From Parafilimonas sp. (GTDB lineage Bacteria > Bacteroidota > Bacteroidia > Chitinophagales > Chitinophagaceae), in NCBI GenBank assembly GCA_017856455.1, contig JAFMEZ010000004.1, positions 1 through 64,000 of the forward strand: a stretch of 64,000 nucleotides of DNA, given 5' to 3'. Shown here one piece after another: positions 50,024 through 61,891 of the stretch (the stretch's first letter is position 1; each line of letters opens with the position of its first letter). The notes below the pieces were generated by a model that was not told the origin of the DNA, did not search any database, and saw only the letters and a program-made list of their open reading frames with translations. The translations under genes and the position numbers were made by a program.

Positions 50024-53000
50024 ATGTCACAATTCTCTCACCTCCACGTACACACCCAATATTCTTTGTTAGATGGTGCTGCCAGTATTGGCGCCCTGTA
50101 CAAAAAAGCAATGGATGATGGAATGCCCGGACTAGCGATTTCTGACCATGGCAACATGTTTGGGGTTTTCCAATTTGTTGCCGAGGCCTACAAGCACAGG
50201 GTGAATCCAGATGACAAAAATAGCCCTTTGAAGGTAAAACCCATTGTAGGATGTGAATTTTATATCACAGAGAATAGGCATCGAAAGACATTTTCCAAAG
50301 AGGAAAAAGATCCTCGTCATCATCAAATATTATTGGCAAAAAACGAACAGGGTTATAGAAACCTGGTCAAGTTAACCTCCCTAGGTTATATCGAAGGGTT
50401 GTACAGCAAATACCCCAGGATTGATAAGGAGCTTATCCATAAATACCACGAGGGATTGATTGCCACAACATGTTGTCTTGGTGCACTGGTTCCCCAAACA
50501 ATTATGAGAAAAGGTGAAGAAGAAGGTGAAAATGAGTTCAAGTGGTGGCTGAATATTTTTCAGGAAGATTATTATGTAGAGTTACAGCGACATGGAATGG
50601 ATGAACAAGAGAAAGTGAATAAAACATTGCTCAAGTTCGCCAAGAAGTATAATGTAAAAGTGATTGCATCTAATGATTCGCATTATGTGAATCAATCAGA
50701 TTTTAATGCGCATGATATTTTGCTATGCATCAATACTGGTGAAAAAGTATCTACTCCAGCCGCAAGAGAATTTACAGATGATGATGCAAGCTTCAGAAAC
50801 AAAAGATTTGCATTTCCAAATGACCAGTTTTATTTTAAAACAACTGAGGAAATGACAAAAGTATTTGGCGATTTGGAGGAAGCGATTGATAATACGAATG
50901 AGATTGTTGAAAAAGTGGATGTATTGGACCTTAAAAGAGATATCCTACTACCCCACTTTATTGTTCCAAATAAATTCAAATCACAAGATGCATATCTGGA
51001 ACATATTACACGGGAAGGTGCAAATAAAAGATACGAAACACTTACGCCCGAGATTGAGGAAAGAATTGCATTTGAATTGTTCACTATTAAAACAATGGGA
51101 TTTGCAGGATACTTTTTAATTGTATCTGATTTCATCAAAGCAGGAAGAGACCTTGGTGTATTCATTGGTCCGGGTAGAGGATCTGCAGCAGGAAGTGTAG
51201 TTGCCTATTGCATTGGAATCACCAATATTGATCCCATTAAATACAATTTACTTTTTGAGCGTTTCTTGAATCCTGATCGAAAATCAATGCCAGATATTGA
51301 TACTGATTTTGATGATGAGGGTAGACAGAAAGTAATTGATTATGTGGTTGACAAATACGGGAAGAATCAGGTAGCGCAAATCATTACTTATGGCACCATG
51401 GCAGCCAAAATGAGTATCAAAGATGTTGCAAGAACACTTGATTTGCCTTTGCCCGAAAGCAATGCTCTCGCAAAGCTTGTACCAGAAAAACCCGGTATTT
51501 CATTAAAGCGTTTGCTACATGCTCCATTGACTGGCGAAAAAAGTTTGACTGAGAAAGAAGGACTGAATCCAGATGAACTGGAAAATTCGAAGAAACTTCG
51601 AGAGATATATGATGATGAAGATATCAGAGGAAAGGTTTTACATGAGGCTGAAATTCTAGAAGGATCTGTCAGAAACACTGGTATACATGCCGCAGGTATC
51701 ATCATCGCTCCAAAAGACCTTACTGAATTATTGCCCGTTTGTACTGCGAAGGATTCAAATATGTGGGTAACACAGATTGAAGGAAGTGTGATCGAAGAAG
51801 CAGGTGTAATCAAGATGGACTTTTTAGGATTAAAAACCCTTAACATCATTAAGACAGCATTGCAACTGATCAAGATGAATCATGGTGTTGAGATTGACAT
51901 CGATAAAATTCCGCTTGATGATGAAAAAACATTCAAGCTATACCAGAAAGGTGAAACCATCGGAACTTTCCAGTTTGAGAGTCCGGGTATGCAAAAATAC
52001 CTGCGCGATTTGAAGCCTGATAAATTTGAGGACCTCATCGCCATGAACGCATTGTATCGTCCAGGTCCACTCGAATACATCCCCAACTTCATCAACAGAA
52101 AACATGGAAGAGAAGCCATCGCTTATGACCTTCCTGCAATGGAGGAATACCTTGAGGAAACCTACGGAATCACTGTGTACCAAGAGCAGGTAATGTTATT
52201 GGCCCAAAAGCTTGCTGGATTCAGTAAGGGAGATGCCGATGTGTTAAGAAAGGCAATGGGTAAAAAACAAAAACCTGTTTTGGATAAGATGAAACCCCAA
52301 TTTATTGGGAAAGCTGCTGAGAAAGGATTTCCAGAGGATAAGCTTCAAAAAATATGGACAGACTGGGAAGCATTTGCGCAATATGCTTTCAATAAATCAC
52401 ACAGTACTTGCTACGCCTATATTGCCTATCAGACTGCTTATTTAAAAGCGCATTATGCATCTGAATACATGGCTGCGGTATTGAATCATGCAGGATCCAT
52501 TGAGAAGATTACATTTTTTATGGAGGAATGCAAGCGCATGGGATTGAGCGTTCTTGGTCCGGACATCAATGAATCCCTCCAAAGTTTTGCAGTCAATAAA
52601 AAAGGTGAAATCCGAATTGGTTTAGGCGGATTAAAAGGTGTTGGTGAAGCAGCCGTTGAATCGATAATTGCCGAAAGAACAAAAAATGGAACCTATTCAT
52701 CCATTTTTGATCTTGTGAAAAGAGTAAACCAAAGGACTGTCAACAAAAAATCACTGGAAAGTCTTGCCATGTCTGGAGCTTTTGATTGTTTTCCCGTAAT
52801 GCATCGTGCACAATATTTCTTTCAGCCTGAAGGTGATACTTCAAATGGTTTAGAAAAAATTATACGCTTTGGAAATATCTGGCAAAGTCAATCGACTTCT
52901 AACCAAAATACATTGTTTGGTGATCTTTCAATGGTACAAGAAATACCATCTCCAAAAATTCCTGATTGTCCACCTTGGTCACTTACAGAATTGTTAGACA

Positions 53001-53647
53001 AAGAGAAGGAAGTAACAGGAATGTTTTTAAGTGGTCACCCTTTAGATCATTATAAATTTGAGCTCAAACATTATGGTATTTGTCCGATCACCGATTTCAA
53101 TGAATTCAAGGAGGGAATTGAAATGCAGAAGAGTCCTACGCAAACCATAAAACTAGCAGGACTCGTTACAAGTTCTCAACATAAAATTTCAAGAGCAGGA
53201 AAAAAATACGGCAGTTTAACCATTGAGGACTTTTCAGGTAAGGTTGAGTTAACGCTGTTTGGTGATCAATATGTAAAGTTCTCCAACTACTTTAATGCAG
53301 GAACCTGTATTCATGTAAAAGGGAATTTTGAAAAATGGGAAAGCAGAAACGAATGGAATTTCAGGGTGACTGAAATTTGTTTATTAGAGACCATTAAAAA
53401 AGTGTTCACAAAACAAATTCAGATTACGATTCAGGCAGGATCAGTCAGTGAGGGGCATATTGAATTTTTCAAGAAAAATCTTAAAAAGAATCCCGGCAGG
53501 TCCAGATTGAAGCTTGTAATGGTAGATCAGGTGGAAAAGTTAATGGTTCAGATGAGAACTACAGAAAAAGGCTTTGAAATGAATGACGAAATGGCCGATT
53601 TTCTAGAAAACAACCCGCTTATTGAGGTACAAGTTGACGCAGTTTGA
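50024..53647 (+). CDS. dnaE: DNA polymerase III subunit alpha
   Basis: PHP domain FSHLHVHTQYSLLDGA, GPGRGSAAGS, PDIDTDFDDEGRQKVIDYV, OB-fold C-terminus. Confidence 0.98.
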   Translation: MSQFSHLHVHTQYSLLDGAASIGALYKKAMDDGMPGLAISDHGNMFGVFQFVAEAYKHRVNPDDKNSPLKVKPIVGCEFYITENRHRKTFSKEEKDPRHHQILLAKNEQGYRNLVKLTSLGYIEGLYSKYPRIDKELIHKYHEGLIATTCCLGALVPQTIMRKGEEEGENEFKWWLNIFQEDYYVELQRHGMDEQEKVNKTLLKFAKKYNVKVIASNDSHYVNQSDFNAHDILLCINTGEKVSTPAAREFTDDDASFRNKRFAFPNDQFYFKTTEEMTKVFGDLEEAIDNTNEIVEKVDVLDLKRDILLPHFIVPNKFKSQDAYLEHITREGANKRYETLTPEIEERIAFELFTIKTMGFAGYFLIVSDFIKAGRDLGVFIGPGRGSAAGSVVAYCIGITNIDPIKYNLLFERFLNPDRKSMPDIDTDFDDEGRQKVIDYVVDKYGKNQVAQIITYGTMAAKMSIKDVARTLDLPLPESNALAKLVPEKPGISLKRLLHAPLTGEKSLTEKEGLNPDELENSKKLREIYDDEDIRGKVLHEAEILEGSVRNTGIHAAGIIIAPKDLTELLPVCTAKDSNMWVTQIEGSVIEEAGVIKMDFLGLKTLNIIKTALQLIKMNHGVEIDIDKIPLDDEKTFKLYQKGETIGTFQFESPGMQKYLRDLKPDKFEDLIAMNALYRPGPLEYIPNFINRKHGREAIAYDLPAMEEYLEETYGITVYQEQVMLLAQKLAGFSKGDADVLRKAMGKKQKPVLDKMKPQFIGKAAEKGFPEDKLQKIWTDWEAFAQYAFNKSHSTCYAYIAYQTAYLKAHYASEYMAAVLNHAGSIEKITFFMEECKRMGLSVLGPDINESLQSFAVNKKGEIRIGLGGLKGVGEAAVESIIAERTKNGTYSSIFDLVKRVNQRTVNKKSLESLAMSGAFDCFPVMHRAQYFFQPEGDTSNGLEKIIRFGNIWQSQSTSNQNTLFGDLSMVQEIPSPKIPDCPPWSLTELLDKEKEVTGMFLSGHPLDHYKFELKHYGICPITDFNEFKEGIEMQKSPTQTIKLAGLVTSSQHKISRAGKKYGSLTIEDFSGKVELTLFGDQYVKFSNYFNAGTCIHVKGNFEKWESRNEWNFRVTEICLLETIKKVFTKQIQITIQAGSVSEGHIEFFKKNLKKNPGRSRLKLVMVDQVEKLMVQMRTTEKGFEMNDEMADFLENNPLIEVQVDAV

Positions 53648-53686
53648 TGTGGAATAAGACATTTATGAAAATTTAAAAAATGGAAT

Positions 53687-53694
53687 TAATTTTG
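53687..53694 (+). promoter_or_regulatory. Bacteroidota -7 element (TAnnTTTG) for trxA
   Basis: TAATTTTG with TTTA 21 bp upstream (53662-53665). Confidence 0.5.
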
Positions 53695-53731
53695 CACTTC
53701 TCTATTTATTCATCACATACAATACAAATAC

Positions 53732-54049
53732 ATGGCAAAGGAATTCACAGACAGTAATTTTCAAGCTGAAGTTTTAGATTCAGAAAAGCTTACAATGATT
53801 GATTTTTGGGCAGAATGGTGTGGACCCTGCCGTGCTATTGGTCCGGTTATCGAAGAACTTTCTAAAGAGTGGGAAGGAAAGGTGAATGTTGGAAAAGTAA
53901 ATGTTGATCACAATCCGCAGCTTTCAATGAATTATGGCATTACTTCAATCCCTGCTATTTTATTCATTAAAAACGGACAGGTAGTAGACAAACTTGTTGG
54001 TGCTCAACCTAAGGGTAATTTTGTAAGAAAGATTGAAGCCCATCTATAA
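53732..54049 (+). CDS. trxA: Thioredoxin
   Basis: IDFWAEWCGPCRAIGPVIEEL. Confidence 0.97.
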   Translation: MAKEFTDSNFQAEVLDSEKLTMIDFWAEWCGPCRAIGPVIEELSKEWEGKVNVGKVNVDHNPQLSMNYGITSIPAILFIKNGQVVDKLVGAQPKGNFVRKIEAHL

Positions 54050-54070
54050 GCGCTAATTTTATTACTTTTG

Positions 54071-54092
54071 AAACCGCCTACCAAGGCGGTTT
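54071..54092 (+). terminator. Intrinsic terminator downstream of trxA
   Basis: AAACCGCC-TACCAA-GGCGGTTT followed by T tract. Confidence 0.88.
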
Positions 54093-54101
54093 TTTATTTT
54101 T

Positions 54102-55589
54102 ATGGCAACCATCAGAAAACAAAGCATTTACTCATCCGTATATATTTATGCAGGTTTTGTTTTTGGGGCCGTTAATGTCCTTTTCTTCTTTCCAAAATAC
54201 TTTACGCCTGAGCAATTCGGACTTACGAGAATTTTAATGGACATCGCCTTGATATTTTCTACGCTGTGTACCGCTGGAATGATCCCCATTGCTTTTAAAT
54301 TCAGCCCTTTTTATCGGCACCATCTGGATAGATCCAAAAACGATCTTTTCACCTTTACTTTTTTAATCGTCATTGCAGCCTGTATATTATTTTATTTTGC
54401 ACTACCCTATTTACATCCAATAATTATCAAAAAATTTGGATACAGATCACCGCTGCTGGTAGATTATTTTGAGTGGATTTATCCCATGGCGATTGGTGTT
54501 GTGATATTTTCATTGCTTGAAGCATATGCATGGGTTGTTTCAAAAAATGTTGCCTCAAATTTTTTGAGGGAATTTTTTTACAGGGTTCTAGTTACGTTAC
54601 TTATTTTATTCTGGACATTCAAGGTAATTGACAGCTTTGATGTATTTATTGGCGCATATTCTTTGCTTTACTTTTTGCTCATTTTGATAATGGGGTGGAT
54701 CATCTACAGATCAAAATATTTTAGCATCACATTTAAACGAAGTGTGATAACAAAAAAATATGCTCCCATGATGATCAAGTTTGGGAGTGCTTATTTTTTA
54801 AGTGCCCTTTTGAATATTCTGGCAAAGACCAATGATACATTGATCATTGCTTCACAATCTTCAGGTGGATTAAAAGATGCAGCCATTTTTACGATCGCCA
54901 CTTATCTCATCACATTAATGGATGTTCCACAGAGAAGCATGGTTTCTTCTGCAACTGTTCAAATCTCAGAAGCATGGAGAAGAAAGGATCTTGCAAAACT
55001 GGATCGGCTATATAAAAAAACAGCATTGACTTTACTGATAACAGCTCTTGCAATCATGGGCATTATATTGATCAATGCTCAACTTGCGGTCAAATATCTT
55101 GGTGAAATTTATTCGGGACTGCCCTTGCTAATGATAATACTTGGAACTGGAAAATTAATTGAACTGGGAACAGGAATGAATGCGCAAATTCTTCAATTGT
55201 CTAAGCATTGGAGAGTGGACCTTTTTACAAATATGTTATTTGTATTGATTTCAATCGTGTTCAATTATTTTCTTACAAAGCAACTAGGGATAATTGGAAC
55301 AGCAATTGGAAGTGTTCTCGCAATAATACTCTTCAACTTGATTCGATTTATTTATATCAAAAGATTACTAAAACTTCAGCCATTTACAAAGCAAAATGCA
55401 TTTGCCCTTCTCATTGCGTTGACTTGGGGAACAATTAGCTACTTCTTTGATATTGGGGACAACATCATTATTTCTCATTTACTTAAAACTATCATATTTG
55501 TTTTAGGTTTCTCAATCACAATCATCAAAATGAATATTTCAGAAGATATAACCGATTTATTTCTCCAACTAAAAGGGAAAATTTTTTAA
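54102..55589 (+). CDS. Polysaccharide flippase / oligosaccharide translocase (Wzx-like)
   Basis: Multi-TM, YSSVYIYAGFVFGAVNVLFFFPKYFTPEQFGLTRILMD, typical of this flippase superfamily. Confidence 0.8.
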   Translation: MATIRKQSIYSSVYIYAGFVFGAVNVLFFFPKYFTPEQFGLTRILMDIALIFSTLCTAGMIPIAFKFSPFYRHHLDRSKNDLFTFTFLIVIAACILFYFALPYLHPIIIKKFGYRSPLLVDYFEWIYPMAIGVVIFSLLEAYAWVVSKNVASNFLREFFYRVLVTLLILFWTFKVIDSFDVFIGAYSLLYFLLILIMGWIIYRSKYFSITFKRSVITKKYAPMMIKFGSAYFLSALLNILAKTNDTLIIASQSSGGLKDAAIFTIATYLITLMDVPQRSMVSSATVQISEAWRRKDLAKLDRLYKKTALTLLITALAIMGIILINAQLAVKYLGEIYSGLPLLMIILGTGKLIELGTGMNAQILQLSKHWRVDLFTNMLFVLISIVFNYFLTKQLGIIGTAIGSVLAIILFNLIRFIYIKRLLKLQPFTKQNAFALLIALTWGTISYFFDIGDNIIISHLLKTIIFVLGFSITIIKMNISEDITDLFLQLKGKIF

Positions 55590-55653
55590 CAGGCATTAGA
55601 ATTGGTATGATGGTTAACGTAAATCTAGTATCTTACCACCCAAAATTATTTAG

Positions 55654-56958
55654 ATGAACTTTCAGTGGGAAAATTTAAGTAGGGGCCTCTTGGGTATGCT
55701 CATTCTTATTGGCATATGTTACCTACTCAGCAATAATAGAAAGGCCATCAATTGGAAGCTCGTTTCAATGGGCATCATTGCCCAACTAGCATTTGCGATC
55801 GGCGTGTTATCGCAAGGAAAGTATAATTTTTTCAGGATTTTAATTCAATGGCTCTCAGATCAGTTTGTACAGGTCATCAACCTAGCACACAAGGGAATTG
55901 AATTTATGTTTGGGAATTTAGCGGATGCCAGTGGAAGTTGGGGATATACATTTGCTATACAGGCTTTGCCGAATATCATCTTTTTCGCTGCACTTTCAGC
56001 ATTATTCTATTACTTGGGTTTACTTCAAAAAATAGTTTACTTTTTTGCTTTGTTATTGAGCAAATTAAAAGTTTCTGGAGCAGAGAGTGTTTCAACTGCA
56101 GCGAATATCTTTCTTGGTCAGACTGAAGCACCATTGATGGTGAGACCTTTTTTAGAAAAAATGAACAGAAGTGAAATTCTATGTATCATGGTTGGTGGAA
56201 TGGCTAATACTGCAGGATCTGTGCTTGCTGCTTATGTTGGCTTCCTTGGCGGTAATGACATTGCACAACAACATTATTTCGCTTTGCATTTGCTTAGTCA
56301 ATCGATCATGAGTGCCCCTGCAGCAATTGTTTGCTCGAAAATACTTTTCCCCCAAACAGAAAAAATTGATGAGCGAATCATTTTGACAAAAGAAAAATTT
56401 GGCGAAAATGCATTAGACGCAATTTCATTGGGAACAACAGATGGTTTGAAATTAGCTGTTAATGTTGGTGCAATCTTAATTGTATTCACAGCATTGATGT
56501 ATGTATTGAACTGGGTACTTGGATCAGTTGGATATTACCTTGGCTTGAACAATTGGATTAAAGACATTTCAAGTGGCCGATATGATTCTTTATCTTTTCA
56601 AATGATTTTAGGCTACCTGTTCTCTCCTATTGCTTGGCTGATTGGAGTTCATCAGTCGGATATGATTTCAGTTGGACAACTCTTAGGTGAAAAGACCATC
56701 ATCAATGAATTTCAGGCTTATATCACATTTGGAAGAATGAAAGCTGAGGGAATCATATCTGATCCACGTTCTATTCTGATTACGACTTATGCGCTATGTG
56801 GATTCGCCAATATAGCCTCAATTGGTATTCAAATTGGAGGAATCAGTCAGCTTGCTCCTAACCAAAGGAAAAATCTAACTGAATTAGGATTCAAAGCATT
56901 GATTGGTGGTACAATTGCTTGTTTGATGTGCGCTTGTATAGCAGGTGCATTAGGCTAA
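55654..56958 (+). CDS. Concentrative nucleoside transporter (CNT/NupC family)
   Basis: FLGQTEAPLMVRPFL, MVGGMANTAGSVLAAYVG, CGFANIASIGIQIGG. Confidence 0.95.
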   Translation: MNFQWENLSRGLLGMLILIGICYLLSNNRKAINWKLVSMGIIAQLAFAIGVLSQGKYNFFRILIQWLSDQFVQVINLAHKGIEFMFGNLADASGSWGYTFAIQALPNIIFFAALSALFYYLGLLQKIVYFFALLLSKLKVSGAESVSTAANIFLGQTEAPLMVRPFLEKMNRSEILCIMVGGMANTAGSVLAAYVGFLGGNDIAQQHYFALHLLSQSIMSAPAAIVCSKILFPQTEKIDERIILTKEKFGENALDAISLGTTDGLKLAVNVGAILIVFTALMYVLNWVLGSVGYYLGLNNWIKDISSGRYDSLSFQMILGYLFSPIAWLIGVHQSDMISVGQLLGEKTIINEFQAYITFGRMKAEGIISDPRSILITTYALCGFANIASIGIQIGGISQLAPNQRKNLTELGFKALIGGTIACLMCACIAGALG

Positions 56959-56989
56959 ACATGGTTTAGGCTGGTCGAGAATTCGGTTG

Positions 56990-56997
56990 TAATTTTG
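56990..56997 (+). promoter_or_regulatory. Bacteroidota -7 element (TAnnTTTG) for mqnE
   Basis: TAATTTTG with TTTA 21 bp upstream (56965-56968). Confidence 0.5.
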
Positions 56998-57013
56998 CAA
57001 AAAATTCAAGGCC

Positions 57014-58132
57014 ATGGCTGGTGATTTGAGCATACTTTCAACAACATCCCCTCACTTATCAGAGATTATTCATAAGATTCAAAACGAACAAAGAGTTACC
57101 CCTGAAGAAGGACTATTCCTTTTTGAAAAAGCATCGCTTGCTGAGCTGGGTGCTATGGCAAATTATATCAGAGAAAAAAAACACGGCAACAGAACTTATT
57201 TTAACCGCAACTTTCATATAGAGCCAACCAATGTTTGTGTATTCTCTTGTAAGTTTTGTTCATACTCGAAGTTATATGCACATAGAGAAGAAGGATGGGA
57301 GCTTTCAATTGATGAAATGTTGGAGAAAGTGAAGGCTTATGATGGCGAACCCATCACTGAAGTACACATTGTTGGAGGCGTACACCCCAAGATGGATATT
57401 TACTTTTTTGTTGAGTTAATTAAAAAAATAAAAGCACATCGTCCTGATTTACATGTTAAAGGCTTTACAGCAGTTGAGCTTGACTACATGTTTAGAAAAG
57501 CCAAATTGAACAGGCAGGAAGGAATGGAGCTATTGCACAACGCAGGGCTTGATTCCCTACCAGGAGGAGGCGCAGAAATTTTTGATCCAGGTATAAGAAA
57601 TCAAATTTGTGCTGATAAGGTTGATGCTGATGGATGGTTGGATATACATGCCACTGCCCATAAGATGGGCATACATTCAAATGCAACCATGTTATACGGA
57701 CATTTGGAAAACTATACACACAGAATTGATCATATGAATCGATTGAGAAATCTTCAAGATGAAACCAAGGGATTCAACACTTTTATTCCATTGAAGTTTC
57801 GCAATCATGATAATGAATTAAGTCACTTACCTGAAATAAGTTCAATTGAAGACATGAAAACATATGCAGTTGCAAGGATTTTCATGGATAACTTCCCACA
57901 CATAAAAGCCTATTGGCCTATGCTTGGAAGGGAGCAAGCTCAGTTAACGTTGTCATTTGGTGTTAATGATCTAGATGGAACCATTGATGATTCTACGAAA
58001 ATTTACTCAATGGCCGGTAGTGAAGAGCAAAACCCAAGTATGAGTACGGAAGAACTCATCACATTGATTAAACAGGTTGGTAGAACTCCAATTGAAAGAG
58101 ACACCCTTTATAATGTGGTAAAGGAATATTAA
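57014..58132 (+). CDS. mqnE: Aminofutalosine synthase, radical SAM (menaquinone futalosine pathway)
   Basis: CVFSCKFCSY cluster motif, EVHIVGGVHPKMD, LPGGGAEIFDPGIRNQI. Confidence 0.93.
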   Translation: MAGDLSILSTTSPHLSEIIHKIQNEQRVTPEEGLFLFEKASLAELGAMANYIREKKHGNRTYFNRNFHIEPTNVCVFSCKFCSYSKLYAHREEGWELSIDEMLEKVKAYDGEPITEVHIVGGVHPKMDIYFFVELIKKIKAHRPDLHVKGFTAVELDYMFRKAKLNRQEGMELLHNAGLDSLPGGGAEIFDPGIRNQICADKVDADGWLDIHATAHKMGIHSNATMLYGHLENYTHRIDHMNRLRNLQDETKGFNTFIPLKFRNHDNELSHLPEISSIEDMKTYAVARIFMDNFPHIKAYWPMLGREQAQLTLSFGVNDLDGTIDDSTKIYSMAGSEEQNPSMSTEELITLIKQVGRTPIERDTLYNVVKEY

Positions 58133-58137
58133 GCGAT

Positions 58138-58608
58138 TTATGAAACACCAACCAAAGTGATTTCAAAAATTAAAGCTGCATTTCCAGGGATACTTCCAGC
58201 GCCATAAGCTCCATATCCTAAAGAAGGAGGAAGATATAGTTTGATTTTTCCGCCAGGCTTGATCAGTGGCAAACCTAATTGCCATCCTGGAATCAATTGG
58301 TTCAGATTAAATGTAACAGGATTACCTGATTCATAATTAGCTGCAGTACCAGTTTGATCAAATACTGTCCCGTTGGTTAAATAACCCTTATAATATATAG
58401 TCACTTTTGAAGTTAATGTTGGGGCTGTACCAGAACCAGCTTGTTCAATTTTATAATAAAAACCTTTACTGTCTTGTTGAATAGAATTTGATAAAGCATT
58501 TGCGATAATATAATCTTCTATGCTCATTAACTGCTCCCCTTTTTTACATCCTATAAATAAAAAAGATAAAAATAAAACCGCTACAACTTGCTTCATGTGA
58601 ATATTCAA
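58138..58608 (-). CDS. FKBP-type peptidyl-prolyl cis-trans isomerase lipoprotein
   Basis: Lipobox FIGCKKG, VTIYYKGYLTNGTVFDQT, PPSLGYGAYGAGSIPGNAALIFEITLV. Confidence 0.94.
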   Translation of the reverse strand: MNIHMKQVVAVLFLSFLFIGCKKGEQLMSIEDYIIANALSNSIQQDSKGFYYKIEQAGSGTAPTLTSKVTIYYKGYLTNGTVFDQTGTAANYESGNPVTFNLNQLIPGWQLGLPLIKPGGKIKLYLPPSLGYGAYGAGSIPGNAALIFEITLVGVS

Positions 58609-58626
58609 TTATTTGATGGGGCAAAT

Positions 58627-58953
58627 TTAGTGATTTCTATCCTTAGACTTTGCCAAAAGTCGCTGATACTCATGTTCAAATTTTTCCCACTTAAAACGTC
58701 TGTTTAAAATCGCAACAAAAACAGCAATCAATATTACGGCGACGATCAGAATGGTTGGGTTAAACTGACTCAATCCAACTGCATCCGCACGTTTGTACCA
58801 AAATCTACCCAAAAGAAAGTTCACTAAAATGGGAATTGCAAAGATTACACCGATTGGAAGACCATATGTAAGCTGCGTTAAGAACCGCTTTTGCTTAAGG
58901 CGATTTTGCTCCCAATAGGCCATAAATTTTATTTCCTCTTCAGAATATGACAT
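58627..58953 (-). CDS. Small membrane protein of unknown function
   Basis: 108 aa with two predicted hydrophobic helices and charged ends; fits gene order. Confidence 0.7.
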   Translation of the reverse strand: MSYSEEEIKFMAYWEQNRLKQKRFLTQLTYGLPIGVIFAIPILVNFLLGRFWYKRADAVGLSQFNPTILIVAVILIAVFVAILNRRFKWEKFEHEYQRLLAKSKDRNH

Positions 58954-58974
58954 AAAATATCTCTAAATTACGTC

Positions 58975-59646
58975 ATGCATCAAAAACAACGATTGTTTTT
59001 CTTCCTTTTTTCAATCATCTCCTTGATTGAAATTTCGCTTGTTGCGTATAACAAAGAGGATCTAAGGTTTGCAACGAAACCACTTATAGTACCTTTACTG
59101 GGACTGACCTACTATTTCTCATTGAACAATAAAGGCGGATTGCTCAAGGACGCAATTATTTGGGCATTGTTTTTTTCATGGTTGGGAGATATACTACTCC
59201 AAAAAGAAAACTTATTTGTGCCTGGACTGATTTGTTTTTTAACTGCACATATATTTTATATCTTCTTTTTTGCGCGCACGAGTTCTGAGAAAACTTCTTT
59301 TTTCAAATTAAGACCAGTAATGCTCATTGCAGTATTGGCATACTTAATTGAATTCATGCACCTTTTGTGGCCATCGCTTGGAGCCATGAAAATTCCAGTT
59401 TTGATTTATGGAATCACCATCAGCACAATGCTATCTGCAGCAATATGGCAATATCAAAAACTGAATGACAGAACAGCATTGTATTTGATCATTGGTGCAA
59501 CAATGTTTGTTACCTCAGATTCAATATTGGCCATCAATAAGTTTAGCTATCCGTTCAGTTCTGCAGGTATTTTTATCATGTCAACTTATATACTGGCACA
59601 ACTCTTTATTGTGCTTGGTGCAATTCGATATCGAAATAACAGTTAA
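58975..59646 (+). CDS. Lysoplasmalogenase (YhhN) family membrane protein
   Basis: WALFFSWLGDILLQKENLFVPGLICFLTAHIFYI, TMFVTSDSILAINKF. Confidence 0.88.
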   Translation: MHQKQRLFFFLFSIISLIEISLVAYNKEDLRFATKPLIVPLLGLTYYFSLNNKGGLLKDAIIWALFFSWLGDILLQKENLFVPGLICFLTAHIFYIFFFARTSSEKTSFFKLRPVMLIAVLAYLIEFMHLLWPSLGAMKIPVLIYGITISTMLSAAIWQYQKLNDRTALYLIIGATMFVTSDSILAINKFSYPFSSAGIFIMSTYILAQLFIVLGAIRYRNNS

Positions 59647-59647
59647 T

Positions 59648-59677
59648 AAAAAAGCTCCGATTACTCGGAGCTTTTTT
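59648..59677. terminator. Bidirectional intrinsic terminator between YhhN family gene and groEL
   Basis: AAAAAAGCTCCGA-TTAC-TCGGAGCTTTTTT. Confidence 0.92.
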
Positions 59678-59701
59678 ATTTTATCGGCATACTGAATTTG
59701 A

Positions 59702-61646
<1,945 letters not shown>

Positions 61647-61754
61647 AGCGTTTTGTTTTGTGTTTTAAAAAAATTTTAAACAAGATATACTTGCACAACC
61701 AAATAATCGAATTCTATACCATAGGCATAAAATTGAAAATATGTCAGAAAGTCA

Positions 61755-61841
61755 CCAATTTAGGCTGCAAAAATGGGGAAATTGGCATAAAATTTAGTGG
61801 GCAAATATGCCAATTTAACACAAGAAATGACGAAAAATTGG
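61755..61841. repeat. Four alternating CCAATTT/AAATTGG boxes between groES and nusB
   Basis: CCAATTT 61755-61761, AAATTGG 61779-61785, CCAATTT 61810-61816, AAATTGG 61835-61841; inner pair extends to AAATTGGCAT-N18-ATGCCAATTT. Confidence 0.75.
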
Positions 61842-61868
61842 ACATGGGGAGGATATGGACTATCTTTG
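61837..61868 (+). promoter_or_regulatory. Bacteroidota-type promoter for nusB
   Basis: ATTG (61837-61840) - N20 - TATCTTTG (61861-61868), matches -33 TTTG / -7 TAnnTTTG layout. Confidence 0.6.
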
Positions 61869-61891
61869 CGCTTCCCAAAAAAGCTCTTTAG

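Noticed and set aside
61658-61891. 77-aa forward ORF between groES and nusB
   Set aside because: It overlaps the predicted promoter and inverted repeats and has no family resemblance; better read as regulatory DNA.
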